DNA of 14,783 nucleotides, taken from NCBI GenBank assembly GCA_036939355.1, contig JALLAP010003918.1, positions 1 to 14,783 on the forward strand. The letters are read 5' to 3'. Positions within the stretch are counted from its first letter, which is position 1. Each line of letters begins with the position of its first letter. Positions 1-7,509 of the stretch are shown piece by piece. The notes beneath the pieces were generated by a model that ran no database searches, was not told the DNA's origin, and saw only the letters and a list, made by a program, of their open reading frames with translations. The position numbers and the translations under genes are program-made. Source of the DNA: Thalassiosira profunda (Eukaryota; Bacillariophyta; Thalassiosirophyceae; Thalassiosirales; Thalassiosiraceae).

Positions 1-3000
1 GAGTCATCTGTTTCTGCTTGCTTGTCGACCTTTGATGGCGACGAGTCTTTCTTCAGCCACGCAGACAGTTTCGTTGGGCTTGAGACAGAGGTCTCAACGC
101 CATCCTCTTTGAGAGAACTTATCACTATCCCCATTCCTCTGACTGCATCTTTGTCGATGCCAAGGCGATGAAACAATTTCATCGCAGCCGCAGCGATGAT
201 GTCCTTGTCGCGAGTCAAGGAAATGTCGATGCTTCGGGAGAAACTATCGCATCTCCCATGGCCGAGGAACTTGCCAGGAATCTTCGTCGCGTCCTTGCTC
301 TTCATCACTTTGAGGACCAGCTTGGATCCTCTGACCCTGGCGTTTGTCATTCTCTTCTGAACCTCTGTTGCGAGACCCTGCATCATGTAATCAACGCCGT
401 ACGGACCGTCAAATCTAACGCCGTAATTGCACTCAGCACCGATAGACTTGCGTATGGCGGGTGTGACCGGGCGATCATCCTTCCCATGACAATACTGAAC
501 AATCTTGGCCGCGTGGCCCCGGCCAACGAGCTCGCCAAGAACATTCTCCGCCTCTGATTCACCCCCTAGCTCCCACACATCGTTGACGAGGCTGAAACTA
601 TGAGCCTCTAGCCTTTTCTGCAGCTTCCGCCCGACACCAGGGATGTCGCGCAGGCTAGCGTTGTCCAAGAAGCCTCTCCAATCTGTTACTACGCATCTGG
701 CGTTGGGCTTGACCCGATCTGCGGCAAGCTTGGCCAGCAGCTAAACAGAGACTGTGTGTGAGCAAGAAGAGGTATGCACCACGAAACAGAGTGCCAGCGA
801 AAGTGACTCACCTTGTTGGGGCCAATACCAATGGAGGCAGTGCACTCAGTCTTCTTCACAATGTCTGCCCGGATGAGCTCTGCAAGCGAATTCAAGAAGG
901 CGTGAATATCTTTGCCCTGGCAATCATCCGGTGCAACATTGACCTCGACGTAGCTCTCGTCGCAGGAAACTGTCTCCACACACCCGTTGTATTGCTCAGC
1001 CCACCCATGCAACAGCTCTGCGACCAAACCGGACACTTCCTCGAAGCCTTCGAAATCGTAATCAAGAACCACGAGGTCGGGACACATCTGAATCGCATCA
1101 CCAAGAAACATTCCCTTGCGTATCCCGTACTGCCTTGCAACGTAATTGCACGTCGACAGCTCAGACGACGAATTCTTTTTGGACGTCGCCGCCGTGTCCA
1201 CATTTGCCGTGGCATTGGATCTAGCGATATGGCAGTGGCCGACAGCCACAGGTTTGCCTCTGTACTGCGGATACTTCCGGAGAGCCACGTTTGCAAAGAA
1301 GCAATCCATATCCACAAGCAGCACAAACCTCTTCGCCCCAACCTTTCGACGAGAAGGAGAAGTATTTGTGGCCGGTTTGATGCGCTGCCTGAAGCTGCCA
1401 ATGAAGGATAGCCTCGAATTGCGGAAATAACTCTCAAGAAAGTTTGGATCGTTGCCGGTCGTCCGGACCTGCCCGTTGAGACTGTAATTTGCATCGGATG
1501 GTTCCTTATCCCGCCATCGATGCCAACGTGAATTTTCATCAGTCAAGGTGTCGTCTGTTGTAGATTGTTCGGGCTGCGTTGCATCTTTGCATTTCTCATA
1601 GCTGCGGTCGTTTTGGCCAGGGCTGCCATCCTTGGCCAACCCCAAACAAGTGCTGGTCGGCCCAGGCTTCGNAGCTGCGGTCGTTTTGGCCAGGGCTGCC
1701 ATCCTTGGCCAACCCCAAACAAGTGCTGGTCGGCCCAGGCTTCGGGCTGAAAAACGACTTCATCGACTTTGTGCCCGCCGCGTCGCCATCCATCACATCT
1801 TTCAACAAGTAGTCGCCATAAGGCAGCAGTTTCCCCTGATCCACACTGTCTGTGATCCAAGATGGCCGCACAACGGGCGTCGGCTTCTTTTGGCGCTTGT
1901 AGATATTGGCTTTTGCAGCGGACAGTTGCTCGGCAATGATGTGAGTGACTCGTCGGGTCTCGTACTTTTCCAGGTCGCCGCCATGCTTGTGCAGCATGCG
2001 CATGAGAGTTGTGGTATCGGGCGATGTGTGACCGTTCACAAGGACAACGACGCCGGCGAAGAATAGATCCGCTCTGTGGTTTGACTTTCGGGCAGTTGTT
2101 TGTGCATTTTCCGGTAAGGGCGAAGACGCATCTTTTTCGCCAGCTGGTGGAGCTGATGCTGTCGCTACTGCACTCGACCCAGAGGGAGGAGTCGATGCAG
2201 ATTGTTTCGACTGAAGTGGGGTTTCTTCTTGCGCTGCATCCCGGTGACTGCTGCGAATTGCCTGTTCTAGCCCCTCCAGTATGGATCTGCCCTTGCATCG
2301 GGGAGATTCGCGTTTCCGTTTCGACTCGTCGGCAGTTGCAATTCTGTTGGAAGAGGAGGATGCTTCAAACAGTTCCTCGCCGTCCGATCCCAACAATTCA
2401 AGAGTCGAAGGAGACGCCCGATCTGACCCTTCCCGGCTCACATGGGGATCAACGCTGCTTTCTCCTTGTGAGGGAGGGTCGTTGTGCGGTCGCTTCCTCT
2501 TCAGAGAGGACTTCCCCGCACCGCCGTGCCTCTTCTGCAGGTTGCCCAGCACTCCCAACACCGAGGAATACGAACCTTGCTCGTTTGCGGATGATTCACC
2601 GGTAGGGGATCGCGACCGTCGTCTACGCCGTTTGAGAGACGAAGATAACCCCTTCCTCCCTCCAATGTGCTTCTGTTTTAGGCTGGCCAGCACGTGCGAC
2701 ATCGATATCGGTTTGGTTTCCCCCTCCACCTCCACCTCGTGGTGAAAGCGCACCGACTTCTCGGTGGATGCATCTGCCGGTGCATTGACGTTTGCAAATT
2801 GTGGTATTGGGACCCCCTCTCTATTCCCTGCCGCAAGATTCCCCCTCTTCAGAATCTTGGGAGGGGGGGCGGGCTCCGGCTCCACTGGCGGCGGCGGTGA
2901 TGGCGGAGGCGGGGGCACCACCAACCCAAACTGCTTCCGCTGCAGCTCGATCTTTCGAGCCATGTAATTGCGAAAGCCATCGTCCGCGGGGACGGAGTCG

Positions 3001-3053
3001 AAGTTCGACTTCCTCCCTCGGCCTCCACCTCCGCTTCCACCCGATTTGCTCAT
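1..3053 (-). CDS. REV1: REV1-type Y-family translesion DNA polymerase (deoxycytidyl transferase), C-terminus cut by window
   Basis: Nuclear translesion polymerase that inserts dCMP opposite abasic sites and damaged G. Exons on the minus strand are 3053-812 and 740-1 (open at the edge). The 71-base intron 741-811 has GTGAGT and TTTAG ends and is phase 0. After collapsing the duplication at 1600-1744, exon 1 has exactly 723 codons. A Pro-rich stretch lies at about 46-66 and basic Ser/Arg linkers follow. BRCT is at about 325-420, with VNGHTSP, HGGDLEKY, THIIAEQL and a PSWITDS Trp. The REV1 motif DPNFLESYFRNSRLSFI is at about 511-527. The palm has catalytic DMD (557-559) and SCDES (D674, E675), with CNYVARQYGIRKGM between them. 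Exon 2 gives the thumb HhH (DIPGVGRKL) and the little finger (AECNYGVRF, KFLGHGRCDS). About 969 residues are visible. The C-terminal Rev7/polymerase-binding region would lie outside the window. The start is the first Met, followed by the REV1-like FRNYMARKIELQ. The family call is firm. Confidence 0.95.
1600..1744. repeat. Perfect 72-base direct duplication around a single N, inside REV1
   Basis: Positions 1600-1671 and 1673-1744 are identical, and the only ambiguous base of the window (N, 1672) lies between them. On the minus strand both copies encode the same peptide (KPGPTSTCLGLAKDGSPG and onward) but in two different frames. Removing one copy plus the N (73 bases) joins the BRCT half and the polymerase half of REV1 in one frame. 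The likely cause is two contig ends that overlapped by 72 bases and were joined with a placeholder N instead of being merged. Confidence 0.93.
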
Positions 3054-3453
3054 TGTGCCTATTTCAAAGTAGAACGCTTTCCCGCATCTGCCCCCAGCGT
3101 CCCGTTTTGGGGGATGTGCGATGGGGGTAACGGGGCCGCCGCGCCGTCAAGCTTGCAAGTGCAATGTGCAATGGGGGGCAATGGCAGCGCCTCGCGAGGG
3201 ACGACACGGATCGACCGACGCGTCCTCTTCAGAATCAGGTTAGGGGTAACCAAATAGTAAGTGCTCTAGTATGTTCATTTTCATGATGTGTAAGATGTAG
3301 GTGTGCCTAGTAGTTTACCGAAGTAGTGTAGGTAAGTAGTAGGTATTGAGGATTGTAGAACCTCTAAATTCGAGCTCGCACGCAGGGGCAGGGGGCACGC
3401 ACGACACCGAAGATCCGCGAGGAAAGGCGAGAAGGCGGCGCATAACTCTCGAG
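3054..3453. promoter_or_regulatory. Head-to-head intergenic region, REV1 / autophagy-receptor gene
   Basis: About 400 bases lie between two divergent start codons, so both promoters must be here. The half next to REV1 is GC-rich. The middle (about 3250-3350) is AT-richer and made of loose GTAG/GTAAG repeats. A perfect splice-donor-like AG|GTAAGT occurs at 3330-3337 and could mark a 5' UTR intron of the plus-strand gene. ATGs at about 3269-3295 meet stops within a few codons. No clear TATA box was recognised. There is a TTGCAA hexamer at 3153. Confidence 0.5.
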
Positions 3454-5730
3454 ATGAGCGAGGTCAACCCCGACGAGCAGCAGCCCATGTGGTGGAGGCG
3501 GTGGTGGAGCCCGCTGCGGCGGCGGATGCCGCCAAGGATGGGCAGGAGCGCGGCGGCAACGACGGAGATTTTCTCGTGCACGTCAAGCACACCTGCGACA
3601 ACTGTCACGCCCGCCCCATCCTCGGGAAGCGCTACGCGTCCGCCGCCCGGTCGAACTTCGACCTGTGCGCGCGCTGCTTCGATGCCTACGACGGCCCGGA
3701 CATTGGGCTGAAGGAGGAGGTGCTGGGTGAGTCGCTTCGCTCGGTGCATTCTGATGGGTGCATAATTGTTCTGTGAAATCTCTAACCCCTCGCGTTCCCA
3801 CCATCAATCGTCGCCGTCGCAGCCCGCGACCAGAAGCACAGCAGCGGCTTTGTGCTCAAGCTAAAGATCAAGAGCGGGGGGGAGGGTAAGAAAATAGACG
3901 TGCCGCTTGATATACAATTTGTGCATAGTATGATGTGCACTCATGATGCATCTTGCTTGCATTCTCTTTTACAGAACAAGTGCGCCGCATTAGCGTCGCC
4001 GACATTTGGGGCAAATCCATCTCCCACCTGTCTTTCAAGAAGATGATGGCCATCGCGTCCCGGTACCTCGCATCGGGGGACGACGTCGACGACGCGGGCC
4101 TCGCTGCGTTCCTCGTCAAGGCGAAGGCCACCTACATCGACGAGGATGGGGACAGGATCACTGTCTCCTCGAACGCCGAGCTCGAGGACGCCTTCCGCCA
4201 GACGCTGAAGAAGTTCCCCTCCGAGCCCAAGCCCTTCCGCGTCACCGTGCACGTTCCCAAGGAGCCCGTCAAGTTGGTCTGCCCGATGGGACCCCGGAAT
4301 GCCATGGGAATGTCCAAGCAGCAAATTCGGCTCCCCAACAAGGCGGGAAAATTGGTGTACGTGCCCAACAAGAGGATGGGGCGGAATGGGCCCGGGGGAC
4401 GGAAGGCGTTCTGCATGCCGAGGGAGAACTCGGCCAAGTTCGACAAGGAGTTCTTCATCCACGCTCGTCACACGTGCGACGGCTGCTCCAAGTCCCCCAT
4501 CGTTGGCACCCGGTACCACGCCACCAAGATCCCCGACTTTGATCTCTGCGGCACCTGCTTCGAGAACTACCAGGGAGAGGACCTCGACTTCAAGCCTGAG
4601 ATCCAGGGTAAGTAGTGTGAATGTATCAGATGCCTTGAAGTTATCTCGAACGCTCACCGTACTTTGCATCTCCCGCGACAGACCGCGATCGCCGCATGCA
4701 GCACAAGTGGCTCCGGAAGCAGCTCGCCAACACGGCCAAGATGTCGGAGAACATCGCCGGGGCGTGGAGCAAGGCCAACGGCGACCTGGGCGAGTTCTTG
4801 AAGAAAGTGCAGGAGTCTGGGGCCACCATCGAATCGGCCACTGCCTATCGGTGCCCCGCTGCCGCCGCCACCGCTGCGCAGAAGGCGTCGGAAGCAGAGG
4901 ACTCCAACAAGAAGGAGACTGCCGGCAAGGACTCCGAGGAGAAGCCCGCTGCCAAGGAGCCCACGGCCGATCAGGAGGCACCGGGCTCCCCTGCTGAGTC
5001 GTTCTTTTCCGATGCGGACGGAAATGGCAGCATTGCCGAGGCCATTGGCCGCACGTGAGTCTTTTCACACCGTTCCTCTACCAATGTTGAGCTGATCTTG
5101 AACCTCACCACACCACTGCCACGATCGTCAACCTTCAGGCTCGATGTGTGCGTTGCCGCCATCGAGGATGCCATGGAAGAGGATGCTGTTGTTGTCGGCG
5201 GCAATGCCGAGGAGACGAGTGCGGAGGCAGCCGCCGCTGCTGTGGATGCCTTCTCTGTCGCTTCTTCCGTCATTTCGAGCGTGACTGACGTCTTGAAGAA
5301 GGTGGAAGGGGTCAAGGATGACGTCGAGAAGATGGACCTCGAGGAGCCTGAAGTGGAAGATGCAAGTGAGGACGAGTGGAGCGTCGTTGACGACAACAAG
5401 CCGAAAGCTGCGCCTGCCGCTGATGCCCCCAAGGTGAATTTGGCTGATATTGTGCATGTGCATGGGAGCGAGCCCTGCCAGGGTTTTTCCCTCTCCAACT
5501 CTCAAGAGGAGGAAGCGGATCAGTCCCTCGCGTCCACCGAACCCCTGTATCCCGTGCTGCTTGCAAAGTGGGACACCGAGCTGCACCAGCTTCACGAGCT
5601 TGGATTCCTCGACGATCGGAAGAATGTCGATGTGCTGGAGACCCTGGAGGCGGCGCACATCGGAGTTGGTTCCGACGAAAAGGTTACTGTCGATGCGGCA
5701 ATCGGGCGCCTCTTGGGTGAGCGCCGTTAG
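3454..5730 (+). CDS. p62/NBR1-like selective-autophagy receptor (ZZ-PB1-ZZ-LIR-UBA), frame break near the start
   Basis: Probably a cytosolic cargo receptor linking ubiquitinated cargo to ATG8. Exons are 3454-3726, 3823-3885, 3975-4607, 4682-5054 and 5139-5730. The four introns (96, 89, 74 and 84 bases) are all GT-AG with phases 1, 1, 1 and 2. The order is: reduced ZZ finger (about 3582-3700; HTCDNC, FDLCARC); PB1 (about 3843-4259) with a basic KLKIK/RRI face and the acidic OPCA loop YIDEDGDRITVSSNAELED; a second reduced ZZ (about 4455-4575; CDGC, DLCGTC); a low-complexity acidic region; a candidate LIR (SEDEWSVVDD, Trp codon 5377); and a C-terminal UBA (about 5551-5727; ELHQLHELGFLDD, DAAIGRLLG). 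Both ZZs keep the CxxC and DLCxxC pairs but lack the middle Cys pair. No Trp-rich FW domain was seen. Predicted length is about 640 aa. The ATG at 3454 is one base out of frame with the ZZ frame (switch near 3487-3489), so the start is uncertain. All later exons join cleanly. Confidence 0.85.
5377..5388 (+). other. Candidate LIR/AIM (ATG8-interacting) motif in the receptor protein
   Basis: These codons encode W-S-V-V, fitting the W-x-x-(L/I/V) core. Acidic residues precede it (S-E-D-E) and D-D follows. It lies in a disordered-looking acidic stretch between the second ZZ and the UBA, where p62 and NBR1 carry their LIR. Short motifs occur by chance, so the support is placement plus the acidic flanks. 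Confidence 0.6.
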
Positions 5731-6083
5731 GGTGAATTGATGGATGAATCGCAGGGCGAGCAGGAGAGAGCGGGTCTGGGGTACGATGTATGAAGAAGCT
5801 GTTTGCAAATACTGTTTGATAAGTGCCTAGTAAGAAAAGATTATGACGATGCAGTGCCTCTAGAGAGACCGAGAGACCACAGCAAATTGCAACGTTGTCA
5901 AGCATTTCGTCTGCTACTCAATCGTCCAGCCTGCTGAGACCATTCTGCCCGATAGAGCTATGGTAAGGTCTCATTCCACGCTACCTTGCATCCAGATAGA
6001 ATCAGAGTCATCTCTAGCAGGTCGCAGGGCATCGGTCGCCAGAGATGTCGCATCATGCCACTCTCCACTGCAAATTGGAAGCA
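5731..6083. other. Tail-to-tail spacer, receptor gene / NTPase gene
   Basis: About 353 bases lie between two convergent stop codons. They should hold both 3' ends and polyadenylation sites. There is no convincing ORF, RNA gene or canonical AATAAA. Two TTGCAA hexamers occur (5803 and 5887), and there is a short repeated gagagacc string at about 5863-5878. Nothing else was seen. Confidence 0.5.
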
Positions 6084-6939
6084 TCAGAGGTACAGCTCCG
6101 GTCGTATCCACGGTATCAGCGCCAGCTTCAGCGCGTGCACGTAATACTCTGTTCTATCGATCTCCCCGTCGGTCAATCGTCCAACGGTGCCCTCGCCATG
6201 CTTCGAATTCACCCTCTGGAATACCTTGTCGTCCGCGTGTCCCAGTTCCATTCCTTGGTTGAGCACAAGGTCGCACAGCGCCGGGGGCAGCAGAAAGGAG
6301 CCGGTTTTGGCGTACCCCCAACATTGAGCACTTTCATTATTTGCATCGGATGAAAAATTGTCCCCGTCTGCTTTGGCCGCGAGGCAGGCGTTGCTCTTGC
6401 TCCCCAATATCGCCATCCACGCCATGCACCACAGCTCCTCCGCTGCATCTCCACCTCCGTCTTCGTCTTTGGTTGTCGCGTCGAATTGGGGATGTTGCAG
6501 CTTCTCTAACCCGCCCTCCAACCCCACCGCGAAATCGGGTCTGTCGTCGTCGCTCTCTGAATGGGCACACGCCGCATCGTACGCGTTTTGGGCGCGGTGC
6601 ATCGCCCCGAGGCGCGTCTCCTCGTCGCCGAAGGGTTGGTCAGCGACGCCTGTGCCAAGTAGTGATGTCGACGGCACTTTGTCATTTAGTACACAAGATG
6701 TGCGCATTTGCAACTTTCTCAACACCCCGGCGGCCCTACTTACCCGAGGGAACGCTGTGAGAAGATATTGCAATGTGCACCGATCGTCTCTGCTCATCGT
6801 TGTCGGCGGAAGTCCGCGCAAAGACCTCCTCGAACGCTCGTCGGACCGCCTCAATTTTGCAAGGGTTTCCTGATCCGACTGCGACCCGTATCGTCAGCGG
6901 CTCCGCCGGCGGGCGCGGGCAGCTGTCGGTGTCCGTCAT
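6084..6939 (-). CDS. Inosine/xanthosine triphosphatase, YjjX (NTPase_I-type) family
   Basis: Predicted house-cleaning enzyme that hydrolyses ITP/XTP to keep deaminated purines out of nucleic acids. Exons on the minus strand are 6939-6744 and 6649-6084. The 94-base intron 6650-6743 has GTAAGT and CACAG ends, phase 1. Splicing gives 253 aa and joins HSVPSG to VADQPFGDEETRLGA, which reproduces the family's SGV-x-DQP-x-x-x-EET core. Other hallmarks are VGSGNPCKIEAVRRAF (21-36), DFAVGLEGGLE (104-114), KTGSFLLPP (180-188) and GTVGRLTDGEIDRTEYYVHALKLAL (219-243). The bacterial enzyme is about 170 aa. This one is longer because of acidic inserts near 117-137 and 153-178. No targeting peptide is obvious. 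The start is the only Met upstream of the VAVGSGNP strand. Mammalian-type ITPA is a related but separate family. The family assignment is strong and the substrate is inferred. Confidence 0.9.
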
Positions 6940-7509
6940 CTGGGCGTTGGTGGGCTGCGCGCGCGGCAGGAAGGGCAGCTGTCGTCCAGGTAGCAGGAGG
7001 CGGAGGGCGCTGTCGGAGGCGGGCGAGATCTTTTGATTTTGATTGGTGAGGAGTCAACAAGACCCCGACCCGGCATCCACATCACACAAGACGCATTCAA
7101 ATGTCCCAATCCGACATTTGGCGCGCAAGCAACAAAGGCATAAACAAACTTACAAGACTGGTGCCGTTAGATGTGACGCGGGCAATACCTCTCTCATGCA
7201 CCGTCTCAATTCTTGCAATTTTGACAAGCCCCATGCGACCCCTGATGCGACGAGGGCATGTCACCATCTCAATTCGACCAATGTTGCACCAGCCAAGAAT
7301 TTCTCTGATTTGCCCGCCAATGAAATTTGCTGTCCACCCGCCTCCAGGCAATTCAAAACCTGCGACATCTGGGCCGCGCGATCTTCGATGGGCGGGGAAA
7401 TGTGCTTGCACCAGCCACTGCAGGCCACTTGGGGATTTGAACGAGGACGCCGAAAGCGACAGCGAAATAACAATGCACACTTTCGACGAGCTCAGGTAGA
7501 GACCCGAGG
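6940..7509. promoter_or_regulatory. Head-to-head intergenic region, NTPase / RING gene
   Basis: About 570 bases lie between divergent starts, so it should contain both promoters and 5' UTRs. The NTPase side (6940-7030) is GC-rich; the rest is mixed. Long frames are open on both strands over about 7100-7500 (plus 7101-7499, minus 7097-7555). Neither has a recognisable motif or clear splicing to a gene, so I do not call a CDS. There is a TTGCAA hexamer at 7213. Confidence 0.45.

Noticed and set aside
168..557. Plus-strand frame of 129 codons
   Set aside because: It is antisense to REV1 exon 2, which encodes clear thumb and little-finger motifs on the minus strand.
758..1430. Plus-strand frames opposite the REV1 palm
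   Set aside because: They are shadows of the polymerase coding strand, with no known motif or splice support.
1600..1744. Duplication as a mobile element or real tandem repeat
   Set aside because: It is exactly identical, is split by an N, and causes a frameshift that vanishes on collapse. There are no terminal repeats or target duplications.
2009..2745. Plus-strand frames of 150-200 codons opposite the REV1 N-terminus
   Set aside because: They are antisense to the low-complexity linker and BRCT region and have skewed Ser/Arg/Pro composition.
3250..3350. GTAG-rich tract as a telomeric or minisatellite repeat
   Set aside because: The units are irregular and the tract is under 100 bases. It is simply a loose low-complexity promoter stretch.
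3941..5068. Minus-strand frame of 375 codons
   Set aside because: It crosses three introns of the receptor gene on the opposite strand and has no domain. GC-rich codon-biased DNA often leaves the complementary frame open.
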